Positions 1-8,731 of a DNA stretch of 64,000 bases are shown one piece after another. Under the pieces are notes generated by a model. That model saw only the letters and a list, made by a program, of their open reading frames with translations. It made no database searches and was not told the DNA's origin. The position numbers and the translations under genes are program-made. Source of the DNA: Halalkalibacter oceani (lineage in GTDB: Bacteria; Bacillota; Bacilli; Bacillales; Bacillaceae_D); assembly GCF_023715605.1 (NCBI RefSeq), contig NZ_JAMBOL010000003.1, positions 124,001-188,000 of the forward strand. The letters run 5' to 3'. The stretch's first letter is position 1, and each line of letters starts with the position of its first letter.

Positions 1-593
1 AATTGTTTGTCCGTGGTAACGAGCCGACCCGTGTCTCCGAAGAGTTCATGGAGCTTGCTGCCCCGTCGGGTATGATGGCCAGCTATGAAGCGGACGCCGA
101 TCAAATTATCGTCAGCTGGGATTATCCAAGTGATCTCGCAGATGAAGTGACGTTCGAGCTTCAAGTGTCCATTGATGGCAATAGCCCGCAATTACTCGAT
201 CGAATGAAAGACATGCAATTTATTTTTAACTCACCTGAGCACGGCTCGACGTATGAATTTACGGTTCGCGCGATTTCAGATGAAAATCCAAATGTCCAAA
301 GTGATTCCGCTTCAGCCCGTGTCGTCATTGAAGATGCCATTGATGAGGATGAAGAAGAGATTCCGGACCCGCTTGACGAACTGGATCCCGATGGCAATCA
401 GCCGGGAGAGGATGAAGAAACCCCTCCAGAAGAAAACGGCAATAATGGCAACAACGGGAATGGGAACGGCGGTCCCGGAAACGGCAATAACAACGGGAAT
501 GGCAACAATCCGGATGACAACAACAACGGAGATGCAGAACAGCCTCCTGGTCCAGAAACCGATGAAGGAGCTGACGAAGGAAGCGAAACGTAG
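1..593 (+). CDS. ponA: Penicillin-binding protein 1A/1B, C-terminal part (partial)
   Basis: This is the 3' end of a gene that begins left of the window. The roughly 196 visible residues hold a fibronectin type III-like domain at about residues 20-110 (SWDYPSD early, YEFTVRAISDENP late). A long low-complexity tail follows, rich in Asn, Gly, Pro, Asp and Glu. That layout next to dynA, ypoC, nth and dnaD fits class A PBP1 (PonA), the membrane-anchored glycosyltransferase/transpeptidase that builds peptidoglycan. The catalytic domains are outside the window, so the call rests on the tail and on synteny. A strong intrinsic terminator follows at 631. Confidence 0.75.
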   Translation, partial: LFVRGNEPTRVSEEFMELAAPSGMMASYEADADQIIVSWDYPSDLADEVTFELQVSIDGNSPQLLDRMKDMQFIFNSPEHGSTYEFTVRAISDENPNVQSDSASARVVIEDAIDEDEEEIPDPLDELDPDGNQPGEDEETPPEENGNNGNNGNGNGGPGNGNNNGNGNNPDDNNNGDAEQPPGPETDEGADEGSET

Positions 594-630
594 AGAGACG
601 CTGGGCCAAACGGCTTAGCGTAGATGCGTA

Positions 631-688
631 AAGGCTTGGAGAAAAGGTAAAGAACACCCTTTTCTTCAAGCCTTCTTTATTTTGTTTA
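631..688 (+). terminator. Intrinsic terminator of ponA
   Basis: A 17-bp stem with one G-T pair (left arm AAGGCTTGGAGAAAAGG, right arm from 658 to 674) closes a short loop and is followed by a T-rich stretch. It lies 38 bases after the ponA stop on the same strand. Confidence 0.85.
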
Positions 689-764
689 CAGGAAGCTGAA
701 AATCAATTACAGTTATTAAAGAGTGATTATATCTATAATTAATCAGAAAGGAGTTAGTCGTAAA

Positions 765-1400
765 ATGGAATTCTGGGAGTCCAGTTTTATCGAAAAACAA
801 ATGATGTGGGGCTTCGCGCCCACTGACTCGGCCATTTTGGCAAAGGACTTATTCCTTGAAAGAAATGCGAACGATATCCTACTGCCTGGAATTGGCTATG
901 GAAGAAACGCAAAAGTGTTTATTGAAAATGGAATCGCTGTTACAGGAATTGAGATTTCACAAACGGCGATTGATTTGGCGAGGAAAAACGGGATTAATTG
1001 TAAAATATACCATGGTTCAGTAACCGAGATGCCTTTCGATTCTAAACAATATGACGGCATTTTCTCCCATGCCCTGCTCCATCTATTGAATAAGGAAGAA
1101 AGAGCGACGTTTATTAAAGATTGCTACCATCAGCTAAAGCCTGGTGCCACGATGATGTTTACAACCGTTTCAAAAAAAGCACCGATGTTTGGAAAAGGCA
1201 AGCAGTTGGATCAGGACTATTTTGAGACAAAGGACGGTGTAAAGCTGTTTTTTTATGACGCCGACTCGATTAAGCAGGAATTTAGCGAATACGGGCTGGA
1301 GGCGTTTTCGGAAATTGATGAACCGAATAAGGATAGCGACAATAAACCGCCAATAACTTTCTTAATGATAAGATGCAAAAAGTCGACAGGCGTTTTGTAG
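765..1400 (+). CDS. Class I SAM-dependent methyltransferase (TehB-like)
   Basis: A 211-residue protein with a Rossmann methyltransferase fold. Motif I is a variant, ILLPGIGYGRNAKVF, with GxGxGR-like spacing. An acidic residue ends strand 2 (VTGIEIS). A motif IV-like segment (YDGIFSHALLHLL) and LKPGATMMFTTV follow. The start is the ATG at 765 because AAAGGAG lies at 747-753; an upstream in-frame ATG at 723 has no ribosome site. The gene stands alone between ponA and dynA, where B. subtilis has no counterpart, and its sequence looks more AT-rich than its neighbours, so transfer is possible. The substrate cannot be read from the sequence; TehB-like enzymes act on small molecules. Confidence 0.8.
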   Translation: MEFWESSFIEKQMMWGFAPTDSAILAKDLFLERNANDILLPGIGYGRNAKVFIENGIAVTGIEISQTAIDLARKNGINCKIYHGSVTEMPFDSKQYDGIFSHALLHLLNKEERATFIKDCYHQLKPGATMMFTTVSKKAPMFGKGKQLDQDYFETKDGVKLFFYDADSIKQEFSEYGLEAFSEIDEPNKDSDNKPPITFLMIRCKKSTGVL

Positions 1401-1416
1401 TTTAAGAAAATACTGG

Positions 1417-1592
1417 AAGCTGCTGAAAAAGTACGATTTTCATTTTTTTCAGCAGCTTTTTCGTAATGAGCGTAGCCGTTGCCTGATTTTGAAAGCCTTG
1501 CTTCGAATAGGTTTCTCGAAGCAAGGCACGCAGCGCGCGGAGCCATTACTCTTCTTCGACTGACGAAAAAGGAAGTTTTTTTTCAGTGGCCT
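1417..1592 (+). repeat. Structured intergenic repeat, copy A
   Basis: About 176 bp, closely similar to copy B at 25211-25381. It starts AAGCTGCTGAAAAAGTACG and ends TTTCAGTGGCC. Three nested foldings are visible: a terminator-like hairpin (AAGCTGCTGAAAAA with TTTTTTCAGCAGCTT, then TTTTT); a central perfect hairpin (GCCTTGCTTCGA with TCGAAGCAAGGC); and pairing of the flanks GTAATG and CATTAC. The first hairpin would terminate the methyltransferase transcript. No flanking duplication is seen for this copy. Confidence 0.8.
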
Positions 1593-1640
1593 CTTTTCCT
1601 GCCAGCTTTACGTTCGGGTGCAAACTTCGCTCGCTGCTTC

Positions 1641-1683
1641 GTCGCTAATTCAATAGGGTAAGTCGCCCTATTGAATTAGCGAC
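1641..1683. repeat. Perfect 18-bp inverted repeat across the dynA stop codon
   Basis: The left arm 1641-1658 and right arm 1666-1683 are perfect complements around a 7-base loop (TAAGTCG). The right arm contains the last four sense codons of dynA and its TAG stop. There is no T tract on either side, so it is not a classical terminator, but it can form a very stable mRNA 3' hairpin. Confidence 0.85.
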
Positions 1684-4600
1684 TGAAACCGGTCATATTC
1701 TTGTTGGAGGCCTTGTTGGTGTTTTGGATCGGTCAGGGCGTCGAACCGTTCTACTTCGCGGTTAAGTCCTTCGACAAAGGCGGACTTAGCCGCGGCTAAT
1801 GATTGGGCGAACGCCGATTCAAGCTGGACGAGTGTTTCTTCTTCGATGTTTCGCAGCGCATCACTTGCGACGACGGTTCCGTCTTCAACAAGCTTATCCT
1901 TCAACGCGCGTACTTGCTGGCCTTCAAAGAAAGCCTTTAGCGACTGAAAGCTGGCGCTGTAGTCTTCAAGACGCAAATCGAGTAAGCGGTTCGAAAGCTC
2001 AAGCTGCAGCTCCTGCTTCTTCTGCTCTGCCGGAAGAGCAAAGGATGGAAAGTCCTTTCTCAGCCGCTCTACTGTTTCAGAAAGCCACTGGTCAACCGCC
2101 CGGTACAGCGCTAATTCGAGGCGGACGAATGTCGCCCGGAGCTCCTGCTGGAGAAAATGCTCTCCCTCGCCCCTCCACTCCTTTAACGCCTGAAGCAGCG
2201 CCTGCTGCTGGGCCCGCTTGCTTGCGCCGACGACCGTCGTCACATTGACCGCCGCCTGAAACTCATCCCCTAACACAAAGCGAATCCGCTCACGAAGGTA
2301 AAGGAAAAGCTGGCTCGTTTCCATTTTTATCGCCTGCTCGACCTGTAAAGGCTGGGATTGCTGAATGTCGTCCTTCCACTGCTCGACGCGGTCATCAAGC
2401 TCTTGCCGTCTCGCTGTCTTTGTCGCTTCCTCACTCGTCGCATACTCAAGCCCTTTCGCCAGCGTCATCGTATAGCGTTTTGTTTCTTCGCGCAGCAATT
2501 CAAAGCTCAACCGTTTCAACTCGGAGATGGTTTGCTCGTAAAACGCTGTTTCAAAAGCGGCGAACAACGGATCCTGCTCTTGATTCCCCTGTTTGGCCTG
2601 CAAGCCTTTTTTACTTGATAACGGATAAAGCCGCGGCTCATCAATGCCATTATGAACGAGCTGATCATAGACATGCTTCCGCACCCCGTTTAATTCCTGT
2701 TCGCTGCTGGCCAGATCAGCCGCGTTTAAAATAAAGTAGAGCTTATCATTTTGGAAGTCGCCGTTGACCTTGGCCATTTGCTGTAAAAATGCCTGATCGG
2801 CCTTTGAGAAAGCGTGATTATAGTAGCTGACGTAAAAAATCGCATCGGAATCACGCAATTGCTTAAAGGCGACATTTGTATGGCGGCCGTGAATCGAATT
2901 CACCCCCGGCGTATCGACAAGCACAATCCCTTGCTTTGTGATCGGACTGTCGAAGTAAAGCGTGACTTGCTCGATTAAGCAGGCATCGTTTTCATTGGCG
3001 ACAAATGGCTGCAGTTCATCAAGCGTTACTTCAAATGACGAGCCGAGCTCCCATTTTTCCGCCGCAATGCTTTTATGCAGCGTCGTTAAGTAAGCCTGGT
3101 ATGTTTTCTGCCAGCTTGTTTGGGCCTCTTTTGGATTTGCCTTCCAGCCTGCCAATGAATCAAATGACAGCTGCTGATCGAGCTGTTCGGCAACGGCTTT
3201 AATTTCAGCGTCAAGCTGTTCCCTTGTTTTCACATGGACGACCGCTGTTTCTGACGGATGGCCCTCCTCCGCCTGTTTGACAAGATTGACCGTGGCGGTT
3301 GTCGGATGTGGCGATACGGGAAGCACCGACTTGCCTAATAAAGCATTGGCAAAGCTCGACTTTCCGGCACTGAACGCCCCAAACAACGAGATCGTAAACG
3401 TCTGCTGCTGAAATTTAGCCGTCCGTTCGGCAAGTTCCTCACGCTCTATCTCCATTCTCTCTTCTCCGCGTGACTCATTCAGTGCTTCCATCAGCTTCGC
3501 CGTCCACTGCTCAGCGAGCTGTTGGTCGAACAGCGGGCGGCTTGATGTACCGCCTTGCTCCCAGTCGGTGGCAATCACCGTTTCTTCGGGCAAACGAATA
3601 TCGGAAAACGTCGTTTGTTCAAATGCGGGCACTTCTTTTTCCATCGCTTCCTTCAACGAACGCTCGTAGCCCCCGGCATCCTGAAATTGGTCAGCCTGCT
3701 GGCGGTAATGCACCATCCCACTTTGATACGCTGCACTTGTCTGCTTCAGCTCATCAGCATATTTTTTTACTTCGTTCAACTGCTCCAGCTTTTCTTTCAG
3801 CTCTTTTCGCTCGACCTGCCAATGTGTTTCCATCCCCTTGACGAGTAAAGCGATTACCGTCGCCGCTTTTTGCCGCAGCTCTCTCGTGACCGCAGCCGTC
3901 CGTTCCTTCGTGAAGGTGTAGACATATTCACGGTTTTTCGGTCCAGCCTGCACTGCTTTTGTAAAGAAATCAGCATCGAGCGAGAGGGTAAGATTATCGA
4001 GCGCCCGCTCAACCTCCTCGCGGTTGCTCAGCAACGTGAAATCATAGCGCTTAAATAGTTGATGAAGATGAAATTCAAGCTGGCTTTTCACTTTATCCTG
4101 CACTTCATCAAGCAGCCGCTTCAAACGCCGCTCCTGTTCTTCTTCGGTTTTTTTCTTTGCGAACAACAGTCCAACCTTAAAGTTCGGCTGAATGCTCTCA
4201 AGCCACTGGCGCGCAAGCTCTGTCGTCGTATAAGGAAAAATCGTCACATCCTTCATCAGCTTCTGAATGTCAGCCTCGATTTCTTCCTCCAACAGCTGCT
4301 TCGCCTGCTGCGCGCGTTCATAAGCGACAGCGGTCTTTTCCCGCTCTTCCAGCCACTCCAGCGCGAAGCCTTCTTCCTTTACCCGCTCTTTGATTTCATC
4401 CATTTCCGCTTCCATTTCTTCTTGAAGCCGGGCAGCAATGCTTAAATAAAAACCTTGCAAAAGCCGCTGCTTCGCGTATGGCAACAGCTCATTGCCGTGA
4501 TAGAGCATCGCCTTCATATCACGGTCAAACCGGTCAAGCTGATTTAGATGATGGGAGCGGTTTTTCATGCTCGTGTAACTCAATTTCAAAATGTTAATGC

Positions 4601-5243
4601 CCCATTCTGAAAATGTCTGTCGCACAGATTGGTCAAAATGAGAAAACGACAGCTCCGCTTCATCATGCTTGTCAATTTGATTGATCACTAAGTAAAGCGG
4701 CTTCTTCTCATCGGAAAGCTGCTTCAAAAACGTTAAATTCGTTTCCGATTGAACATGGTTATAATCCAACACATACACGATGAAATCGGTCGTATAAAGC
4801 GCTTCGAGCGTAACAGCCTGATGGGTCGGGTCGGTTGAATCAACCCCCGGCGTATCATAAATAATGCTCTCCTGTCCTAAAAACGGAAGCGGTGCCGAAA
4901 TCGTCAGCGAAGCAATCTCGCCGCCATTCATCCCCCATTCACGCACCCGCTGCCAAGGTATTTCCCCTTCCCAGCTTTCCTCTTCTCCGTTCGTGCCAAC
5001 AACGGTTAAGCCAAGCTCACCATTTTGAATTCCAATAATATTCGCACTTGTTGGAATCGGACTCGTCGGCAGCATCTCCGCTCCAAGCAAATGGTTCAAA
5101 ATCGTTGACTTTCCCGCGGAAAAGTGACCGCAAAAGGCGACCTGAAAGGCGGTATTTTTCCGCTTTTCTTCGACAATCGTTAACCGTTCTTTTTCCTTTT
5201 CTGTCATTTCTAAAAGATTTGCTTTCTTTTCAAGATCTCGCAC
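1668..5243 (-). CDS. dynA: Double dynamin-like GTPase DynA (YpbR family)
   Basis: About 1191 residues made of two fused dynamin-like halves. The first P-loop is GHFSAGKST near residue 40 with DTPGVDS near 133 and NQID. The second is GAFSAGKSS near 620 with DTPGVNS near 780. Each GTPase domain is followed by long charged helical stretches. B. subtilis DynA has the same two-in-one layout and similar length; it tethers and fuses membranes and helps protect against membrane damage and phage. The chosen start is a GTG at 5243, preceded by AGGTGAT; a GTG five codons upstream lacks spacing for a ribosome site. It lies 19 bases after the ypoC stop, so it is probably co-transcribed with ypoC-nth-dnaD. 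Confidence 0.9.
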   Translation of the reverse strand: MRDLEKKANLLEMTEKEKERLTIVEEKRKNTAFQVAFCGHFSAGKSTILNHLLGAEMLPTSPIPTSANIIGIQNGELGLTVVGTNGEEESWEGEIPWQRVREWGMNGGEIASLTISAPLPFLGQESIIYDTPGVDSTDPTHQAVTLEALYTTDFIVYVLDYNHVQSETNLTFLKQLSDEKKPLYLVINQIDKHDEAELSFSHFDQSVRQTFSEWGINILKLSYTSMKNRSHHLNQLDRFDRDMKAMLYHGNELLPYAKQRLLQGFYLSIAARLQEEMEAEMDEIKERVKEEGFALEWLEEREKTAVAYERAQQAKQLLEEEIEADIQKLMKDVTIFPYTTTELARQWLESIQPNFKVGLLFAKKKTEEEQERRLKRLLDEVQDKVKSQLEFHLHQLFKRYDFTLLSNREEVERALDNLTLSLDADFFTKAVQAGPKNREYVYTFTKERTAAVTRELRQKAATVIALLVKGMETHWQVERKELKEKLEQLNEVKKYADELKQTSAAYQSGMVHYRQQADQFQDAGGYERSLKEAMEKEVPAFEQTTFSDIRLPEETVIATDWEQGGTSSRPLFDQQLAEQWTAKLMEALNESRGEERMEIEREELAERTAKFQQQTFTISLFGAFSAGKSSFANALLGKSVLPVSPHPTTATVNLVKQAEEGHPSETAVVHVKTREQLDAEIKAVAEQLDQQLSFDSLAGWKANPKEAQTSWQKTYQAYLTTLHKSIAAEKWELGSSFEVTLDELQPFVANENDACLIEQVTLYFDSPITKQGIVLVDTPGVNSIHGRHTNVAFKQLRDSDAIFYVSYYNHAFSKADQAFLQQMAKVNGDFQNDKLYFILNAADLASSEQELNGVRKHVYDQLVHNGIDEPRLYPLSSKKGLQAKQGNQEQDPLFAAFETAFYEQTISELKRLSFELLREETKRYTMTLAKGLEYATSEEATKTARRQELDDRVEQWKDDIQQSQPLQVEQAIKMETSQLFLYLRERIRFVLGDEFQAAVNVTTVVGASKRAQQQALLQALKEWRGEGEHFLQQELRATFVRLELALYRAVDQWLSETVERLRKDFPSFALPAEQKKQELQLELSNRLLDLRLEDYSASFQSLKAFFEGQQVRALKDKLVEDGTVVASDALRNIEEETLVQLESAFAQSLAAAKSAFVEGLNREVERFDALTDPKHQQGLQQEYDRFQSLIQ

Positions 5244-5262
5244 TACGATGATAATCACCTAC

Positions 5263-5781
5263 TCATAAATTTGACATCCGTTTGTTTTCGTCCCGCTTTT
5301 CAAGCATGAGCATTTTCGCAAATATTTTCTGCTGCTCGTCAAACAGCGCCTTCAATTGCAGAAAAGCATGAAAACGGGGAAGGTCGCTCAGGACATAATG
5401 GAGCCGTTCCCCGATGTTTACCGGTTTATAAAGCAATGCTTCGCTTGTTTCTTCAAGCTGGTGTAAAGAGGTCACTGGGCGTCCGTGGCTCCACCAAAGG
5501 CAGTTCATATACAACGCACTCATCGCGATCATCCGCTGTTTTGCGGCCTGCGGCTTTCGTTCACTGTAGCACGCTGCCAGCTGAGGCTCGATCTGCCGCC
5601 AAAGCGCGAACAAGAGCGGAACCGTCTCCCTTTTATGAAGCCAAGGCCGCTCTTCCTGCGTCAAGTCATAATAAAAAGGCGTCTTTAGCAACGTTTCCGG
5701 AAATGACTGAGCTTGCGCCGGCGTAAGCTCGGTTTCTTTCTGAAAAAAAGGTGGGCGGCGAAATGAAGCGGGAATCTTCAT
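5263..5781 (-). CDS. ypoC: YpoC family protein
   Basis: A 172-residue soluble protein of the YpoC family, function unknown. It is rich in aromatic and charged residues (MKIPASFRRPPFF at the start, WWSHGRPVTSLHQLEE in the middle, NKRMSNL at the end) and shows no signal peptide or membrane segment. The start codon overlaps the stop of nth by ATGA-type coupling (5778-5781). It therefore sits in a dnaD-nth-ypoC-dynA operon, with the same dnaD-nth-ypoC order as in B. subtilis. No catalytic motif is recognised. Confidence 0.8.
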   Translation of the reverse strand: MKIPASFRRPPFFQKETELTPAQAQSFPETLLKTPFYYDLTQEERPWLHKRETVPLLFALWRQIEPQLAACYSERKPQAAKQRMIAMSALYMNCLWWSHGRPVTSLHQLEETSEALLYKPVNIGERLHYVLSDLPRFHAFLQLKALFDEQQKIFAKMLMLEKRDENKRMSNL

Positions 5782-6440
5782 TTGCCTTCCCGCGCTTTCA
5801 TCCGCTTCTGCCCCTCCCGACAGCGATCAAGCAGCGGACAGGTATCACATTGCGGCGATTGGGCCTTGCAATGATACCTGCCGAAAAAAATAAATTGATG
5901 ATGGGCATCGGACCAGCGTTCTTTTGGAATTTTTTTCATCAATGTTTCTTCTACTTCCTTGACGCTGTCCTTCCAGCGGCAAATGCCGAGCCGTTTTGAA
6001 ACGCGCTCGACATGCGTATCAACAGCAATTGCCGGCACGCCGAAAGCAACCGATGTTACGACGTTCGCCGTCTTTCTGCCGACACCGGCCAGCTTCACAA
6101 GCTCTTCGCGGGTTTTTGGTACTTCACCGTTATGCTGCTCAAGTAAGGCTTGTGACAGCTTCTTAATATTTTTTGCTTTGCTGCGGAACAAGCCGATCGA
6201 ACGGATATCCTGCTCCAGCTCTTCAAGTGGAACAGCTATGTAATCCTCCGGTTTTTTGTATTTCGCAAACAGACCAGGTGTGACTTTATTAACGAGCGCA
6301 TCGGTGCACTGTGCGGAAAGCACAACAGCAATTAGCAGCTCGAACGGATTGGAATGGGTCAATTCACATTCCGCATCCGGAAACATTTCGGCGATCAGAT
6401 CCAGTGCTTCAATGGTTTGTTTCTTTGACATCATACTCAT
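5778..6440 (-). CDS. nth: Endonuclease III
   Basis: 220 residues. It is a bifunctional DNA glycosylase/AP lyase that removes oxidised pyrimidines in base excision repair. The helix-hairpin-helix LAGVGRKTANVV carries the catalytic Lys, and VDTHVERV carries the catalytic Asp. The C-terminal 4Fe-4S cluster ligands C191, C198, C201 and C207 have the standard C-x6-C-x2-C-x5-C spacing. AAGGAGAG precedes three possible ATG codons (M1, M3, M4); the first is listed. It lies 11 bases after dnaD and overlaps ypoC. Confidence 0.95.
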   Translation of the reverse strand: MSMMSKKQTIEALDLIAEMFPDAECELTHSNPFELLIAVVLSAQCTDALVNKVTPGLFAKYKKPEDYIAVPLEELEQDIRSIGLFRSKAKNIKKLSQALLEQHNGEVPKTREELVKLAGVGRKTANVVTSVAFGVPAIAVDTHVERVSKRLGICRWKDSVKEVEETLMKKIPKERWSDAHHQFIFFGRYHCKAQSPQCDTCPLLDRCREGQKRMKAREGK

Positions 6441-6451
6441 TCTCTCCTTAC

Positions 6452-7156
6452 TCAGCGCTGTTCAAGCCAGCTGAAGCCCGGATAAGAATCAGCGCCCGCC
6501 CGCGGCTTCTCCTGCTTCTTTACTTGGTTGTATTTACGAAATTTTTCCCCGTGGAGCTTTGCTTGCTCGAGACTTGTCACGCCATTTCGCTTCCATTCAA
6601 ATAAAATCCGGTCGATATAGCGGAAGTTGACTTTGCCCGAGACGACAGCTTCTCTTAAAGCGGCGACGATTAACGTCGGGGAATGGCGATCTTCATCAAG
6701 CCACATCGAAAGGGTTTCCGCTTCAATCGGCGAAAGCGGACGGCCAAACTCTTCTTCAAAGCGCTTGAACAGCTGGCCCTCCTGCTCGTGCCGGTCTTCT
6801 TCTCTCGCCCGCAGCGTTTCGCCTTTTAGCAGCTCAATCAGCTTTATCCAAAGCGGCTCAAGCGAATAGCATTCGTAAACGATACCCTGTTCGTCCGATT
6901 TCCGCTCCAACGCAAGAAACCCCCGCCGTACTAAGCGCCCTAATAACTCAGCACATTCAGAAGCCGTCAGCGTCATCCGCTCACTGATTAAGTCGGGCGT
7001 CGGAAATTGATTGCCCGCTTCAATGTATGTTTGCACCTGTAAAAGGGCGATCAGCTCATTTTCTTTTAGCCCCATTTCAGCGTAATGTTGCAGTAATAAT
7101 GTCGGTACAGTGAGCTGCTTTTGTGTAGCCCATTTTAATAAGATTTTCTCTTGCAT
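6452..7156 (-). CDS. dnaD: DNA replication initiation protein DnaD
   Basis: 234 residues. DnaD acts with DnaB and DnaI in loading the replicative helicase at oriC and during restart. The N-terminal winged-helix domain spans about residues 1-110 (LKENELIALLQVQTY). The C-terminal DnaB/DnaD domain includes FEEEFGRPLSPIEAETLSMW, and the ssDNA-binding YxxxIxxxW-type segment appears as YIDRILFEWKRNGV. GAGGTG lies before the ATG. It is the first gene of the dnaD-nth-ypoC-dynA set. A -10-like TATACT lies about 35 bases upstream, with no good -35. Confidence 0.93.
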   Translation of the reverse strand: MQEKILLKWATQKQLTVPTLLLQHYAEMGLKENELIALLQVQTYIEAGNQFPTPDLISERMTLTASECAELLGRLVRRGFLALERKSDEQGIVYECYSLEPLWIKLIELLKGETLRAREEDRHEQEGQLFKRFEEEFGRPLSPIEAETLSMWLDEDRHSPTLIVAALREAVVSGKVNFRYIDRILFEWKRNGVTSLEQAKLHGEKFRKYNQVKKQEKPRAGADSYPGFSWLEQR

Positions 7157-7212
7157 CGTGGAAACACCTCACTTCTTAGTATAACACGGCTTTGCCATTC
7201 CGTCGTTTGTCA

Positions 7213-7255
7213 TATAAAAAAGGAGCTATCCGAAACATGGCTGGACAGCTCCTTT
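7213..7255 (-). terminator. Intrinsic terminator of asnS
   Basis: On the minus strand AAAGGAGCTGTCC pairs with GGATAGCTCCTTT with one mismatch and is followed by a T run (A run at 7216-7220). It lies just after the asnS stop and before dnaD. Confidence 0.85.
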
Positions 7256-7288
7256 CGCCGTTAAGTGAAGCGTGACAGGCTCATACCG

Positions 7289-8581
7289 TTATGGATACAG
7301 GCGATTCAGCAAGCGCGGAAACGGAATGGTCTCGCGGACATGCTCGACGCCGGCAAGCCATGCAACGGTTCGCTCAAGACCGAGGCCGAAGCCAGAGTGC
7401 GGGACAGAGCCGTAATGCCGCAGTTCCATATACCATTTATACGCATCCTCGGACAGCTGATGCTCTTTAATTCGCTGCTTCAATAAATCAGCATCGTCAA
7501 TCCGCTGCGAACCGCCGATGATTTCTCCGTAGCCTTCCGGTGCGATCAAATCGGCGCATAGGACAACATCGTCGCGCTCGGGATCCGGCTGCATATAAAA
7601 TGGCTTCAATGATGTCGGGTAATGGGTGATGAACACCGGCTTGTCGTAATGCTCGGCAATTGCCGTCTCATGCGGCGCCCCGAAATCATCGCCCCATGTA
7701 ATATCGTCAAATCCTTTTTCCTGGAGGAAGGTGATCGCTTGATCGTAATGAATCCGCGGAAATGGTGCCGTAATCTGTTCGAGCTTGCTCGTATCGCGCC
7801 CAAGCACGTTAAGCTCAAGTTGGCAGGCATCGAGCACGGCCTTAACGATATAGGCAACATACTGCTCCTGAATTTCTAAATTCTCCTCAAATTCAACGAA
7901 AGCCATTTCAGGTTCAATCATCCAAAACTCGATCAAATGCCGTCTCGTTTTTGATTTTTCCGCGCGGAATGTCGGGCCAAAGGAAAAAACACGACCTAAT
8001 GCCATCGCCGCCGCTTCCATATAGAGCTGACCACTTTGTGAAAGATAGGCGTCCTCATCAAAATATTTCGTCGCAAACAGCTCAGATGTCCCTTCCGGAG
8101 CACTGCCGGTCAAAATCGGCGGATCAACTTTCACAAAGCCATTTTCATTAAAAAATTGATACGTCGCCCGGATGATTTCATTTCTGATCTTCATTACGGC
8201 GTGCTGCCGTTTCGAGCGAAGCCATAAATGACGATGATCCATCAAAAATTCGGTTCCGTGCTCCTTCGGTGTAATTGGATAGTCCGTTGCCGCATGCAGC
8301 AGATCGATATGAGAAACGACCAGCTCGTACCCTGAAGGAGAACGTTCATCAGCCTTCACCGTGCCGGTTACATAGAGTGAGCTTTCCTGAGTTAGGTTTT
8401 TCGCTTGTTGAAACTGTTCTTCCCCCGCCTCAGCTTTGACGACCACACCTTGGATAAAGCCGGTTCCGTCACGCAGCTGGAGGAAGGCAATTTTACCACT
8501 GGATCGTTTGCCGGCAAGCCAGGCGCCAATGGTCACTTCCTGTCCTTCATATTGACCAATCTTTGCTATTGTCGTTTTCAT
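7289..8581 (-). CDS. asnS: Asparagine--tRNA ligase
   Basis: 430 residues. A class IIb aminoacyl-tRNA synthetase that charges tRNA-Asn. The N-terminal OB-fold anticodon-binding domain spans about residues 1-110 ([21 protein letters not shown]). Motif 2 is [21 protein letters not shown] and motif 3 is [13 protein letters not shown]. The start is the ATG at 8581, with GAGGAGGT nearby; an in-frame start seven codons upstream is less good. It has its own sigma-A promoter (8608-8637) and terminator, so it is transcribed as a single gene between aspB and dnaD. No T-box leader fits in the short gap. Confidence 0.95.
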   Translation of the reverse strand: MKTTIAKIGQYEGQEVTIGAWLAGKRSSGKIAFLQLRDGTGFIQGVVVKAEAGEEQFQQAKNLTQESSLYVTGTVKADERSPSGYELVVSHIDLLHAATDYPITPKEHGTEFLMDHRHLWLRSKRQHAVMKIRNEIIRATYQFFNENGFVKVDPPILTGSAPEGTSELFATKYFDEDAYLSQSGQLYMEAAAMALGRVFSFGPTFRAEKSKTRRHLIEFWMIEPEMAFVEFEENLEIQEQYVAYIVKAVLDACQLELNVLGRDTSKLEQITAPFPRIHYDQAITFLQEKGFDDITWGDDFGAPHETAIAEHYDKPVFITHYPTSLKPFYMQPDPERDDVVLCADLIAPEGYGEIIGGSQRIDDADLLKQRIKEHQLSEDAYKWYMELRHYGSVPHSGFGLGLERTVAWLAGVEHVRETIPFPRLLNRLYP

Positions 8582-8607
8582 GTAATACCTCCTCGATAAC
8601 ACCCTAC

Positions 8608-8637
8608 ATTATACCGTTGTATTTTTTTTGAAGTCAA
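8608..8637 (-). promoter_or_regulatory. Sigma-A promoter of asnS
   Basis: On the minus strand TTGACT (8632-8637), an 18-bp spacer and a perfect TATAAT (8608-8613) lie 27 bases before the asnS start codon. Transcription would begin almost at the ribosome site, excluding a long regulatory leader. Confidence 0.8.
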
Positions 8638-8640
8638 CAA

Positions 8641-8681
8641 GTGGGCGTGCCAAAAGGTGTTTTTCCTTTTAACACGCCCAC
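8641..8681. terminator. Hairpin after aspB
   Basis: GTGGGCGTG (8641-8649) and CACGCCCAC (8673-8681) form a 9-bp stem with an inner AAAAGG/CCTTTT pairing. It lies between aspB and the asnS promoter. The T tract on the minus side is poor, so termination efficiency is uncertain. Confidence 0.65.
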
Positions 8682-8731
8682 TCTGTCCTGCCTGCTTGCA
8701 CGTTTTTTCTATTGACTCTTGAGCATCCCTC

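Noticed and set aside
1479-1661. 60-codon plus-strand ORF with a match to an N-terminal extension of ypjC
   Set aside because: Both matches are translations of the structured repeat (copies A and B). There is no ribosome site, and RNA folding explains the sequence conservation better than coding.
8582-8731. T-box riboswitch for asnS
   Set aside because: The sigma-A promoter lies about 27 bases from the start codon, leaving no room for a T-box leader.
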